This document shows positions 42,900 to 52,242 of a stretch of DNA of 64,000 bases, piece after piece. The notes beneath the pieces are model-generated. The model was not told where the DNA came from and searched no databases. It saw only the letters and a list, made by a program, of their open reading frames with translations. This DNA is from Nevskia sp. (GTDB lineage Bacteria; Pseudomonadota; Gammaproteobacteria; Nevskiales; Nevskiaceae): assembly GCA_021732745.1 (NCBI GenBank), contig JAKFUK010000001.1, forward strand, positions 260,931-324,930. The letters run 5' to 3'. The position numbers and the translations under genes were made by a program. Each line of letters starts with the position of its first letter. Position 1 is the first letter of the stretch.

Positions 42900-45753
42900 G
42901 ACGTCGCGCCTCGCCCGGACCGTCGATGTTGCTGATGCAGCGGCCGCACAGCGCCGGATGGGCGGCGTGGCTGCCGACATCGGGGCGGCGGTGCCAGCAG
43001 CGGCTGCACTTGTCGGCGGTGGTCGCGGTTGCGGCGATCCAGATCGACTGGCCGTTTTCGAGCTTCGCCTCGCTGGCCGTCGCCGGCTTCCGCGACAGCG
43101 GCTGAGCGCTGGCACCCGAGGTGATGAACCAGAAGCGCAGTTCGTCCCCGACCGTCGCCAGCGCGTCCTGCGCGGCACCTTTGGCATAGATCGCGACATC
43201 GGCATCAAGTGCGGAGCCAATGGTGCCAGCGGCACGCAGGGTTTCCAGTTCCTTCTTCACGGCTTCGCGGGCGGCGAGCAGCGTGGTCCAGGCATCGCTG
43301 GCGGGCAGGCTCGACGTCGGCAGCGCGTACCAAGTCTGGATGAACACCGTCTGGCTGCGATCACCCGGCAACAGCTTCCAGATTTCATCGGCCGTGAACG
43401 ACAGGATCGGCGCGATCCAGCGCACCATCGCCTCTGCAATATGCAGCAGCACAGTCTGCGCCGAACGGCGCGCGTGGCTGGCTTCCGGCAGCGTGTACAG
43501 CCGGTCCTTGAGCACGTCCAGATACAGGCTGCCGAGGTCGACTGCGCAATAGTTGTGCAGCAGTTGATAGACCTGATGGAACTGCTTGGCACTGTAGGCG
43601 GCCATGATCTCGCCCTGCACGCGGGCCAGCTCGGAGAGCGCCCAGCGGTCCATCGACAGCATCTGCTCGGGTGCGACCGTATGCAGCGTCGGATCGAAGC
43701 CGTGCAGGTTCGAGAGCAGGTAACGCACCGTGTTGCGGATACGGCGATAGGCGTCGGCAATGCGCTTCAGCAGGTTGTCGCTGATCGCGATCTCGCCCGA
43801 ATAGTCGCTGGCCGCGACCCACAGGCGCAGCACATCGGCACCCAGGGTCTTGGTCACTGACTGCGGGGCGACGACATTGCCCAGCGACTTCGACATCTTG
43901 TTGCCCTTCTCATCAACCGTGAAGCCGTGCGTCAGCACCGCCTTGTACGGCGAGCGACCACGCATCGCGACCGAGGTCAGCAAGGACGACTGGAACCAGC
44001 CGCGATGCTGGTCCGAGCCTTCCAGATACATGTCGGCCTGCGGCGCCAGACCATCGGTATCGAGCTTGTCGGGATGGTTGGCGACGAAGCTGCACTGATG
44101 CACCGAGCCGGAATCGAACCAGACGTCGAGGGTGTCCGGGCACTTGTCGTAGTGTTCGGCGTCGGTCGTGATCCAGTCGGACACCGACGATCCGAACCAG
44201 GCTTCTAGGCCCTTGGCTTCGACGGCATCGGCGACTTTCGCGAGCAGCGATTCGGAATCCGGATGCAGCGTCTGCGTGCGGCGGTCGACGAGGACGGCCA
44301 TCGGCACGCCCCAGGTGCGCTGCCGCGAGATACACCAGTCCGGACGCTCGGCGACCATGCCGCGAATGCGGTCCTCGCCCCAGGCGGGGATCCATTCGGT
44401 CTTGGCAATCGCATCGAGCGCCTTGGCGCGCAGACCGTTGCCGTCCATCGACACGAACCACTGCGGCGTAGCGCGGAAGATCAGCGGCGTCTTGTGACGC
44501 CAGCAGTGCGGGTAGCTGTGATCGAACTCGGCGACGTGGACCAGCGCGCCAGCGTCGCGCAGCGCGTTGATCACCGGCTCGTCGACCTTGCGCACATACA
44601 GGCCACCGACCACCGGCGTGCCGGCGACATAGACGCCGGTGCCCATCAGCGGGCTTTCGACGGCGATGCCGTTTGCGACGCCGATGTTGTAGTCGTCGAC
44701 GCCATGCGCGGGTGCCGTGTGGACCAGACCCGTGCCGGCGTCGAGGGTGACGTGATCGCCGCAGAGGATCGGCTTCGCGCCACCTTCGGTATCAAAGGGA
44801 TGCGCATAGGTAAGCCCTTCAAGGAATCCGCCTTTGACCTTTCCAAGCACAACCGGGGTATCAATCCCGTAACGCTTCGCGCAGGCTTCCAGCAAGCCTT
44901 CGGCCAGTACCAGACGACCCTGCTCGCCCATCTCGACCAGCACGTAGTCGAGTTCCGGATTGACCGACGTCGCCTTGTTGGCCGGGATGGTCCACGGCGT
45001 GGTGGTCCAGATCACATAGCGAATGGTCGCCTCGCCGCTGGCACCGAACAGCGCGGCAAGCGCGGCTGAATCGGTGGAAGCGAAGCCGACATCGATCGCA
45101 AAGCTGGTCTTGTCCTGGTACTCGACCTCCGCCTCCGCCAGCGACGACCCGCAATCCAGACACCAGTGCACCGGCTTGAAACCACGGGTGACGTGACCGT
45201 TGGCGACGATGCGCGACAGCACCCGCAGTTGCTCGGCCTCGAACTTCGGGTCCATCGTCAGATAGGGCTTTTCCCAGTCGGCGAGCACGCCCAGGCGCTT
45301 GAAATCGGCGCGCTGACGGGCGATCTGCTCGCCAGCGTACTTGCGGCACTCGGCGCGGAATTCGGCGGCGTTGAGCTTGTCGCCGACCTTGCCGAACTTC
45401 TTTTCGACTTGCAGTTCGATGGGCAGGCCGTGGCAGTCCCAGCCTGGCGTGAACGGCGCGTGGAAGCCGTCGAGGCGCGCGGCCTTGACGATCATGTCCT
45501 TCAGCACCTTGTTGACCGCGTGGCCAATGTGGATGTCGCCGTTGGCGTACGGCGGGCCGTCGATGAACCAGTAATCCGGCCGGTCTTTCGTCGCCGCGTC
45601 GATCTGCGCGTACAGGCCCTCGCCTTCCCAGGCTTCCAGCATCTTTGGCTCGCGCACGGCCAGACCAGCCTGCATCGGGAACTCCGTCTGCGGCAGGTTC
45701 AGCGTCTGCTTGTAGTCGGCGGGTGCAGCGGCATCTTTCACGGTGTCGTTCAC
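42892..45753 (-). CDS. ileS: isoleucyl-tRNA synthetase
   Basis: 953 aa, class Ia synthetase for tRNA-Ile, cytoplasmic. HIGH at residues 75-78 (GDIHIGHAVNK), KMSKS in DEKGNKMSKSLGN, a CP1 editing domain in between, an anticodon-binding domain, and a C-terminal zinc finger (CSRCWHRRP ... CGRCISN, four Cys). This is the bacterial E. coli-type (mupirocin-sensitive) enzyme. Overlaps ribF by 4 bp upstream and lspA by 8 bp downstream. No repeat insertions, unlike valS. Confidence 0.96.
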   Translation of the reverse strand: MNDTVKDAAAPADYKQTLNLPQTEFPMQAGLAVREPKMLEAWEGEGLYAQIDAATKDRPDYWFIDGPPYANGDIHIGHAVNKVLKDMIVKAARLDGFHAPFTPGWDCHGLPIELQVEKKFGKVGDKLNAAEFRAECRKYAGEQIARQRADFKRLGVLADWEKPYLTMDPKFEAEQLRVLSRIVANGHVTRGFKPVHWCLDCGSSLAEAEVEYQDKTSFAIDVGFASTDSAALAALFGASGEATIRYVIWTTTPWTIPANKATSVNPELDYVLVEMGEQGRLVLAEGLLEACAKRYGIDTPVVLGKVKGGFLEGLTYAHPFDTEGGAKPILCGDHVTLDAGTGLVHTAPAHGVDDYNIGVANGIAVESPLMGTGVYVAGTPVVGGLYVRKVDEPVINALRDAGALVHVAEFDHSYPHCWRHKTPLIFRATPQWFVSMDGNGLRAKALDAIAKTEWIPAWGEDRIRGMVAERPDWCISRQRTWGVPMAVLVDRRTQTLHPDSESLLAKVADAVEAKGLEAWFGSSVSDWITTDAEHYDKCPDTLDVWFDSGSVHQCSFVANHPDKLDTDGLAPQADMYLEGSDQHRGWFQSSLLTSVAMRGRSPYKAVLTHGFTVDEKGNKMSKSLGNVVAPQSVTKTLGADVLRLWVAASDYSGEIAISDNLLKRIADAYRRIRNTVRYLLSNLHGFDPTLHTVAPEQMLSMDRWALSELARVQGEIMAAYSAKQFHQVYQLLHNYCAVDLGSLYLDVLKDRLYTLPEASHARRSAQTVLLHIAEAMVRWIAPILSFTADEIWKLLPGDRSQTVFIQTWYALPTSSLPASDAWTTLLAAREAVKKELETLRAAGTIGSALDADVAIYAKGAAQDALATVGDELRFWFITSGASAQPLSRKPATASEAKLENGQSIWIAATATTADKCSRCWHRRPDVGSHAAHPALCGRCISNIDGPGEARRHV

Positions 45754-46697
45754 GAGGAGGGCATCAGCTCAGCAGTGAAATGGGTGCGCGCATCAAGGCC
45801 ATCGGCCTGCATCTGCGCGGCAAGTGCATCGAGCCCGTCAAACTTGAGCTGCGGACGCAGGAACTGGTGGAATTCGATGGCGATTTCCTGACCGTACAGG
45901 TTCGGCTTCACGTCGAAGACATGGGTTTCGAGCAGGCAGGTGGTCAGGCCCAGGGTCGGCCGGACGCCAAGGCTGGCGACACCCGGAAGACCGTCCGGCG
46001 CATCAGCCCAGTAAGCCTTGACCGCATAAACGCCATGCGCGAGTGCAGGCGGGCGACCGAGATGCAGGTTGGCAGTGGCCATACCGAGTTCGCGGCCGAG
46101 CTTCAGACCATGGCGGACGCGGCCGGTGATCCGGTAGCGGCGGGCAAGCAGGCGTGCCACGGCATCGAGATCGGGCAAGCCCAGCGCCGTCCGCAGGGCC
46201 GTGGAACTGCTGCGCTCGCCGTCGAGCGTCACCGTGCCGAGGCCGTCGGCAGTGAAGCCGGCCGTCGACCCGATCGCCTTCAACAGCGCCAGATCGCCAA
46301 CCCGCTTGGCGCCAAAGCGGAAATCGTCGCCGACGATCACCGCACGCGCGCCCAGGCCATCGACCAGCACCTGCTGCACGAAGGCGTCGGCGCTCATCGC
46401 CGCGAGTCGCGGACCGAACGGCAGCAGCAGCACGCGCTCGACACCGAAAGCCGCGAGATCGCGCAGCTTGCCGCGAAGATCGGCGATGCGCGGCGGCGGG
46501 TTGTCGCGCTGGAAATATTCGCGCGGCATCGGCTCGAAAGTGACCACCGTCAGTGGCACGCGGTGCTCGGCGGCCAGGCTGCGCAGCCGCGCGATCAGCG
46601 CCTGATGACCGCGATGCAGGCCATCGAAGTTGCCGATCGACACCACGCTGCCGCGATGTCGCGGCGCGAGGTTGTGCAGTCCGCGGATCAGCTCCAT
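45750..46697 (-). CDS. ribF: bifunctional riboflavin kinase/FAD synthetase
   Basis: 315 aa. An N-terminal FAD synthetase (nucleotidyltransferase) domain with SIGNFDGLHRGHQALI and VGDDFRFG, and a C-terminal riboflavin kinase domain with GRELGMATANL and GVYAV near 200-225. It makes FMN and FAD from riboflavin. Second gene of the murJ-ribF-ileS-lspA unit, starting 51 bp after murJ ends. Confidence 0.95.
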   Translation of the reverse strand: MELIRGLHNLAPRHRGSVVSIGNFDGLHRGHQALIARLRSLAAEHRVPLTVVTFEPMPREYFQRDNPPPRIADLRGKLRDLAAFGVERVLLLPFGPRLAAMSADAFVQQVLVDGLGARAVIVGDDFRFGAKRVGDLALLKAIGSTAGFTADGLGTVTLDGERSSSTALRTALGLPDLDAVARLLARRYRITGRVRHGLKLGRELGMATANLHLGRPPALAHGVYAVKAYWADAPDGLPGVASLGVRPTLGLTTCLLETHVFDVKPNLYGQEIAIEFHQFLRPQLKFDGLDALAAQMQADGLDARTHFTAELMPSS

Positions 46698-46748
46698 CGA
46701 CTTGTGATTACTCGGGAAAGACGCTGATTATAAAGGCGGATCAGCCCC

Positions 46749-48302
46749 TCAGCCGCGCGGGGCGGCACGGAAGTGGCGCGCCCGCAGACCGCTGGCCGCC
46801 AGCACCCCGAAATAGACCGCCATCGCCGCCCCGATCAGCACCAGCATCCGCCCACCGCGTGCCCATTCGCCCGCTGCGAGCCAGCTCGCCAGATCGCCGG
46901 CCAGCCAGAGCACAGCCGCCCCCATCGCCAGATTCGCCGCGATCAGGCGCAGCCAGAACAGGCCCCAGCCGGGCTGGCTGCGGTAGATGCCGTCGCGCTT
47001 CAGACGCCAGAACAGCAGCGCGCCGTTGATGCAGGCGGTCAGCGAGGTCGAGATTGCCAGACCCACATGCGCGCCTTCGAAAGCATGCAGCTTGGCGTAG
47101 ACGAACAAGGCGAGGCTGAGCGCCATGCCGATCACGAGGCTTACGATCGCGAAGCGCACCGGCGTCTTCGTTTCCTGGCGCGCGTAGAAGCCCGGCACCA
47201 GCACTTTCACGAAGGAAAAGCCCATGAAGCCGGCACCGTAGGCCCACAGCGCCCAGGTGGTCATGCGCACGTCCTGCGCGGTGAAGGCACCGTGGCCGTA
47301 GACCGTCGACACCAGCGGCCCGGCCAGCAGGCAGAGGCCGAGGGCCGCCGGCAAGCCGATCAGCAGGATCACCCGCAGGCTCCAGTCGAGCGTCGCCGAG
47401 AACGCTTCCGGGGTCTTTTTCGCGTGCTGGGCGGACAAGGCCGGCAAGATCGCGGTGCCGACGGCGATCGAAAAGATGCCGAGCGGAAATTCCATCAACC
47501 GGTTCGCGTAGTAAAGCCAGCTCACCGAGCCGCTGCCGATGTGGGTCGACAGATTGGTGTTGAGCAAGAGCGAAATCTGCGCCACCGAGGAGCCGATCAT
47601 CACCGGCACCATCAAGGTGACGATGCGCTTCACGCGGCCATCGCCCCAGGCCCAGCGCGGCTTCGGCAGCAGCTTGAGCTTGGCCATCAACGGCAACTGG
47701 AACGCGAACTGGAGGATGCCGGCCACGAACACGGCGTACGCCAGTACCTGCACCGAGTTGGCGTCGATGAACGCGGTGGCAATCAGACACAGGTTCAGGA
47801 TCACCGGGGTCGCCGCCGGCACCGCGAACTTGCCGTAGGCGTTGAGCACACCGCCGGCCATCGAGGTCAGCGAGATGAACATCAGGTACGGAAAGGTCCA
47901 GCGCAGCAACTCGGTGCCGAGCGCGTTCTGGGCCGGATCAGCCGTGAAGCCGGAGGCGAACAGCCAGACCAGCAAAGGGGCACCAAGGCAGCCGATCACG
48001 GTGACGATGCTCAACACGCCGCCCAGCGTGCCGAGTACCACCGCCACCATGTCGCGGGCATCGTCATGGCTGCCGGTGGTCTTCACTTCGGTGAACACCG
48101 GCACGAAGGCCTGACTGAACGCGCCTTCGGCGAACATCCGGCGGCCGAAGTTCGGGATCATCAGCGCCACCAGGAAAGCGTCCATGGCAGCGCCCGCACC
48201 GAAGGCGGTGGCCAGCATGATTTCGCGAACGAAACCGAGCAGGCGCGACAGCAGGGTCAGCAGGCTGACGACGCCGCTGGACTTGAGCAGGCTTTTCGAC
48301 AT
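46749..48302 (-). CDS. murJ: lipid II flippase MurJ
   Basis: 517 aa, about fourteen membrane helices, inner membrane. Typical opening MSKSLLKSSGVVSLLTLLSRLLGFVREIMLATAFGAGAAMDAFLVALMIPN and TEVK segment. It flips lipid-linked peptidoglycan precursor to the periplasm. Conserved Arg/Asp residues of the central cavity (R24, D39) are visible. First gene of the leftward unit, divergent from rpsT across a 298-bp gap containing a large inverted repeat. Confidence 0.95.
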   Translation of the reverse strand: MSKSLLKSSGVVSLLTLLSRLLGFVREIMLATAFGAGAAMDAFLVALMIPNFGRRMFAEGAFSQAFVPVFTEVKTTGSHDDARDMVAVVLGTLGGVLSIVTVIGCLGAPLLVWLFASGFTADPAQNALGTELLRWTFPYLMFISLTSMAGGVLNAYGKFAVPAATPVILNLCLIATAFIDANSVQVLAYAVFVAGILQFAFQLPLMAKLKLLPKPRWAWGDGRVKRIVTLMVPVMIGSSVAQISLLLNTNLSTHIGSGSVSWLYYANRLMEFPLGIFSIAVGTAILPALSAQHAKKTPEAFSATLDWSLRVILLIGLPAALGLCLLAGPLVSTVYGHGAFTAQDVRMTTWALWAYGAGFMGFSFVKVLVPGFYARQETKTPVRFAIVSLVIGMALSLALFVYAKLHAFEGAHVGLAISTSLTACINGALLFWRLKRDGIYRSQPGWGLFWLRLIAANLAMGAAVLWLAGDLASWLAAGEWARGGRMLVLIGAAMAVYFGVLAASGLRARHFRAAPRG

Positions 48303-48346
48303 TGATTGGGCGGACGCGTCGGGGCTGGCAAAAACTGAAAAGCGAT

Positions 48347-48443
48347 CTCACGCAGAGAACGCAAAGGACGCGGAGAACTGCAAGAACATTGAGCGAAAAG
48401 CTGTTCAGGCCTTTCTCTGCGATCTTTGCGTTCTCCGCGTGAT
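48347..48443. repeat. inverted repeat of the CGCAGAGAACGC family
   Basis: Left arm TCACGCAGAGAACGCAAAGG, right arm its imperfect complement ending TTCTCCGCGTGA, loop of about 35 bp. It belongs to the same family as 56777-56890 and 59648-59760. It lies between murJ and the rpsT promoter and ends 24 bp before the -35 box. Confidence 0.85.
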
Positions 48444-48466
48444 GCACGCTGAAAGTGGTCGACGCG

Positions 48467-48495
48467 TTGACAGGCCGCGAGTCGACGAAGATACT
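48467..48495 (+). promoter_or_regulatory. sigma70 promoter of rpsT
   Basis: TTGACA (48467-48472), 17-bp spacer, GATACT (48490-48495). It lies 105 bp upstream of the rpsT start, giving a leader of about 100 nt, as expected for an autoregulated ribosomal gene. Confidence 0.7.
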
Positions 48496-48600
48496 AGCGC
48501 GCTTCGATTTTGTCAGTTGCCGATTTACGGCTTCCGTCGAATCGCCGGTCGGCCTTTCTGGCCCGTCACACCATCGAAATCGCTTTGAGGAGTTTTCACC

Positions 48601-48864
48601 TTGGCCAACACCCCGCAGGCGCGCAAGCGCGCACGCCAGTCCGAACAGAACCGCGAGCGCAATGCCAGCCAGCGCTCGATGATCCGCAGCACCATCAAGA
48701 AGGTTATCGCCGCCATTGAGGCGAAGACCAAGGCCGAAGCCGAAGCCGCCTACACCGCCATGGTGCCGGTGCTGGATCGCTACTCGAACCGCGGCCTGAT
48801 CCACAAGAACAAGGCCGCTCGCCACAAGAGCCGCCTGCTGGCGCATATCAACGCGCTCGCCTAA
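48601..48864 (+). CDS. rpsT: 30S ribosomal protein S20
   Basis: 87 aa, Lys/Arg-rich helical protein that binds 16S rRNA. Begins [35 protein letters not shown] and ends with [12 protein letters not shown]; normal length. The start is TTG at 48601 with GAGGAG 8 nt upstream. E. coli rpsT also starts with UUG, a feature linked to its autogenous control, so the rare start appears conserved. A strong terminator follows. Confidence 0.97.
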   Translation: MANTPQARKRARQSEQNRERNASQRSMIRSTIKKVIAAIEAKTKAEAEAAYTAMVPVLDRYSNRGLIHKNKAARHKSRLLAHINALA

Positions 48865-48879
48865 TAGCATCAGGCTGCA

Positions 48880-48915
48880 ACGAAAAACGCGACCTTCGGG
48901 TCGCGTTTTTCGTTG
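48880..48915 (+). terminator. rho-independent terminator of rpsT
   Basis: Stem AAAAACGCGACC / GGTCGCGTTTTT closed by a TTCG tetraloop, with the T-run within the 3' arm. It lies 16 bp after the rpsT stop. Confidence 0.9.
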
Positions 48916-48925
48916 TGCCGGGAAT

Positions 48926-48994
48926 GTAGGGCGGGTCACGACCCGCCATGACGTTCGCGCCAAGACCCAAACGGCGGGTCGCGACCTGCCCTAC
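48926..48994. repeat. inverted repeat overlapping the RND pump stop codon
   Basis: Arms starting GTAGGGCGGGTC... and ending ...CTGCCCTAC with internal GGGTCACGACCC and GGGTCGCGACC palindromes. The TAG stop of the leftward RND gene (48991-48993) lies inside its right end, so the repeat supplies the stop codon and 3' end of that message. REP-like, related in form to 2209 and 53569. Confidence 0.8.
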
Positions 48995-51900
48995 TCCTTG
49001 CGCGGTGCCATCGGCCGCAACACCGGCGCGGCACCACCAGTCGGTGCGACGTGGCTGTCGTCTTCCGGTGAGCCGAACCAGCGGGTGGCCCGTTCGCCGA
49101 TCCTTTGCAGGTAGGTGAACAGCACCGGCACCACGACCAGGGTCAGCAGGCTGGACGTGATCACGCCGCCAATCACTGCGCGGCCCATTGCGGCATTGGT
49201 TTCGCCACCGGCGCCGCTGCCGATCGCCATCGGCAACATGCCGAAGATCATGGCCAGCGTGGTCATGATGATCGGCCGCAGGCGCACCTGACCGGCATCG
49301 AGCAGGGCTTGCCGCAGTGAACGCCCTTCGCGCAAGCCCTGATTGGCAAAGTCCACCAGCAGGATCGCGTTCTTGGTCACCAGGCCCATCAGCATGATGA
49401 AGCCGATGATCGAGAACATGTTCAGCGTGGTGCCGGTCACCAGCAGGGCGATGAACACCCCGGCCAGCGACAGCGGCAAGGACACCATGATCGCGATCGG
49501 TTGCAGGAAGCTGCCGAACTGCGAGGCGAGGATCAGGTAGATGAAGATCACCGCCAGCCCCATCGCGGCGAGCGCGGCGGCACCGGATTCGTCCTGATCG
49601 GCCTGCTGGCCGCCGATGTCCCAGCGATAACCCGGCGGCAGCGCCCAGCCGTTGACGATCTTCTTGACGTCTTCGCCGACATCGCCCGCCGGCCGGCCTT
49701 CGGCATTGGCGTAGATCGATACCCGGCGCTGCAAGTTCTGGCGCTTGATCTGCTGCGGGCTGGTGGTCGGCACGAAGTCGGCAACCTGGCGCAGCGGCAC
49801 CAGCATCGGCGTGCCATCGGCGTTCAGTCGGGTGCTGGTCAGCGCCAAATTGCCGAGATCGCTGGCAATCTCGCGATTTTCGCGCGGCAGGCGAACGATC
49901 ACTTCGTAGTTCTGACCGTCCGGCGCCAGCCAGTAGCTGATCTGGTCACCCGCCACCAGCGGCCGCAGCGCAGCACCGATGCGGGCATTGGTCAGACCCA
50001 GATCGCTGGCCAGTTCCTGATTGATGCGCACTGCGATACCCGGGCTTTCGCCTTTTTCGCTGCTTTCGAGATCGGAAATGCCCTTGACCTTGCGCATCTC
50101 GGCGATCACGCCCTGGGTGATCTCGGTGAGCTTGGTCGGGTCCGGTCCCAGCAGGGAGATGAAGATCGAACCACCGAAACCGACGGTGAGATCAATGCCG
50201 GCCACCTGCTTGATCCGCTCGCGTATCGCTTTCTCGATGTCTTTCTGCGGCCGACGATGCGTCACCGCACGGTCGGTCAGGCGCAGGTTCAGGCGCGCGT
50301 AGTTCTTGCCTTCCTCGGAGCCGACCTGGGTCGCAACGGTTTCGATTTCCGGGAACTCGCGCAGCAGGGTTTCGACCTGACGGGCCTTGGCGTCGGTGTA
50401 CTCAAGACTGGAACCGAGCGGCGTGTTGATGCGCAAGGAGGTGAAACCGTCATCGCCTTCCGGGAAGAATTCGCTGCCGATAAAGGGCAGCAGCGCAAAG
50501 CTGCCGAAAAAGGTGAACGCCGCGATCCACAGCACGATGCCACGATTCGACAAGGTGCCGATCTGCCGCCAGTCGAAATTTCGCGCGGCGTGCGCGAGCC
50601 CGAACACCGGCAGCCAGACGCGGCGACGCTCGGTGCGCAGCGCCCAAGCCAGCACCCGGCCGTAAACCCGATGCAGAGCTTCGACACCGTGCTCGACCTT
50701 GTCCATCAAGCGGCCCAGCCAGGGCACATATTTGAAGCGGTTCTGCGGCGGATCGCGCCAGACGGCCGACAGCATCGGATCGAGCGTGAAGCTGACGAAC
50801 AGGGACACCAGCACCGCCACTGCAACGGTGATGCCGAACTGGAAGAAGAAGCGGCCGATGATGCCGCTCATGAACGCCACCGGCACGAACACGGCCAGGA
50901 TCGCGAAGGTGGTGGCCATCACCGCAAGGCCAATCTCCTGCGTGCCTTCGAGTGCCGCGCGAACATGGCTCTTGCCCATCGCCAGATGGCGGACGATGTT
51001 TTCGCGCACCACGATGGCGTCGTCGATCAACAGACCAATGCACAGGCTCAGCGCCATCAGGGTCAGGAAGTTCAGCGTGAAACCGAAGGCGTGCAGCGCG
51101 ATGAAAGTGGCGATCACCGAGATCGGAAGTGTCAAGCCGGTGATGATCGTGGAGCGCCAGGAATGCAGGAACAGGAACACGATCAGCACGGTCAGCAGAC
51201 CGCCTTCGAGGATGGTTTCCTTGACCTGTTCGACGGAAGCCGTGATGTCGTCGGCGGTGGCGTAGATCTTGACGATCTTGACGTCGGCCGGCAGTTCCAG
51301 CTTCAGGCGTTCGATCGCCTTGGTCACACCCTGCGCAGTGCTGACGATGTTCGCGCCCTGCACTTTCAGAATGTCGATCGCCACGGCGCGCTTGCCGTTG
51401 ACTCTCGAAATCGAGGTTTCCTCGGCTTCGCCGTCGACGATTTCAGCCACCTGATCGAGATGGATCGCGGTGCCGCCCTGCACCGCCACGACGATGCGCG
51501 CGAACTGCGCCGGCTCCTTGATCCGGCCTTCGATACGCACTAGCTGCTCGGTGGCCCCGCGCGAGATCGCGCCGGCCGGCAGGTCCTGATTCGCCGCCTG
51601 GACGGCGGCGATGACCTGATCTACCCCCACCCGCCAGGCTTCCAGCGCTTCTGGCTTCAGGAAAATCTGCACCTGCCGCTCGGACTGGCCGTTGACTTCG
51701 ATGCTGCCAACGCCCAGCACGTTCTGCAGGCGCTTGACCACCACCTGATCGACCAGGGTGGAGACTTCGCGCAAGCTGCGGGTGTCCGAATACAGCGCCA
51801 GATTGATGATCGGCTGCTGGTTTTCGTCGTTGTTGGTGCGGGTGATCAGCGGGGACTTGGCATCGCGCGGGAAGCTCGGCTGGATCTGCGCGATCTTGTC

Positions 51901-52227
51901 GCGGGTTTCTTGCGTGGCCCGCGCAACATCGACCGACAGATCGAACTCGATCTGCATGAATCCCAGACCTTCGCGCGCCGTGCCCCAGATGCGCTTCACG
52001 CCCTCGACCGAGTTGACCACTTCCTCGATCGGCTTCAGCAGATCGTTCTCGACCGCCTCGGGCGACGCCCCCGGATACTCGACCGAGACGCTGAGCACCG
52101 GCACCGACACATCGGGCAGCTTTTCAACCGGCAACCGCTGGTACGAAAACACGCCGAGCACCAGCAGCGCGACCATGACCATGGTCGCGAACACCGGCTG
52201 ATTGACGCTGGTCTTGGTGATCCACAT
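48991..52227 (-). CDS. HAE1-type RND multidrug efflux pump
   Basis: 1078 aa, twelve membrane helices, two large periplasmic loops. Opens MWITKTSVNQPVFATMVMVALLVLGVFSYQRLPVEKLPDV; TM4 contains LTLMALSLCIGLLIDDAIVV with the proton-relay Asp pair, and the C-terminal half repeats with MGLVTKNAILLVDFANQG. This is the AcrB/MexB-like inner-membrane transporter of a tripartite pump; the outer-membrane channel is not in this window. The adaptor is the next gene, 15 bp upstream. Confidence 0.92.
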   Translation of the reverse strand: MWITKTSVNQPVFATMVMVALLVLGVFSYQRLPVEKLPDVSVPVLSVSVEYPGASPEAVENDLLKPIEEVVNSVEGVKRIWGTAREGLGFMQIEFDLSVDVARATQETRDKIAQIQPSFPRDAKSPLITRTNNDENQQPIINLALYSDTRSLREVSTLVDQVVVKRLQNVLGVGSIEVNGQSERQVQIFLKPEALEAWRVGVDQVIAAVQAANQDLPAGAISRGATEQLVRIEGRIKEPAQFARIVVAVQGGTAIHLDQVAEIVDGEAEETSISRVNGKRAVAIDILKVQGANIVSTAQGVTKAIERLKLELPADVKIVKIYATADDITASVEQVKETILEGGLLTVLIVFLFLHSWRSTIITGLTLPISVIATFIALHAFGFTLNFLTLMALSLCIGLLIDDAIVVRENIVRHLAMGKSHVRAALEGTQEIGLAVMATTFAILAVFVPVAFMSGIIGRFFFQFGITVAVAVLVSLFVSFTLDPMLSAVWRDPPQNRFKYVPWLGRLMDKVEHGVEALHRVYGRVLAWALRTERRRVWLPVFGLAHAARNFDWRQIGTLSNRGIVLWIAAFTFFGSFALLPFIGSEFFPEGDDGFTSLRINTPLGSSLEYTDAKARQVETLLREFPEIETVATQVGSEEGKNYARLNLRLTDRAVTHRRPQKDIEKAIRERIKQVAGIDLTVGFGGSIFISLLGPDPTKLTEITQGVIAEMRKVKGISDLESSEKGESPGIAVRINQELASDLGLTNARIGAALRPLVAGDQISYWLAPDGQNYEVIVRLPRENREIASDLGNLALTSTRLNADGTPMLVPLRQVADFVPTTSPQQIKRQNLQRRVSIYANAEGRPAGDVGEDVKKIVNGWALPPGYRWDIGGQQADQDESGAAALAAMGLAVIFIYLILASQFGSFLQPIAIMVSLPLSLAGVFIALLVTGTTLNMFSIIGFIMLMGLVTKNAILLVDFANQGLREGRSLRQALLDAGQVRLRPIIMTTLAMIFGMLPMAIGSGAGGETNAAMGRAVIGGVITSSLLTLVVVPVLFTYLQRIGERATRWFGSPEDDSHVAPTGGAAPVLRPMAPRKE

Positions 52228-52242
52228 GGTGCCGACCCCGGA

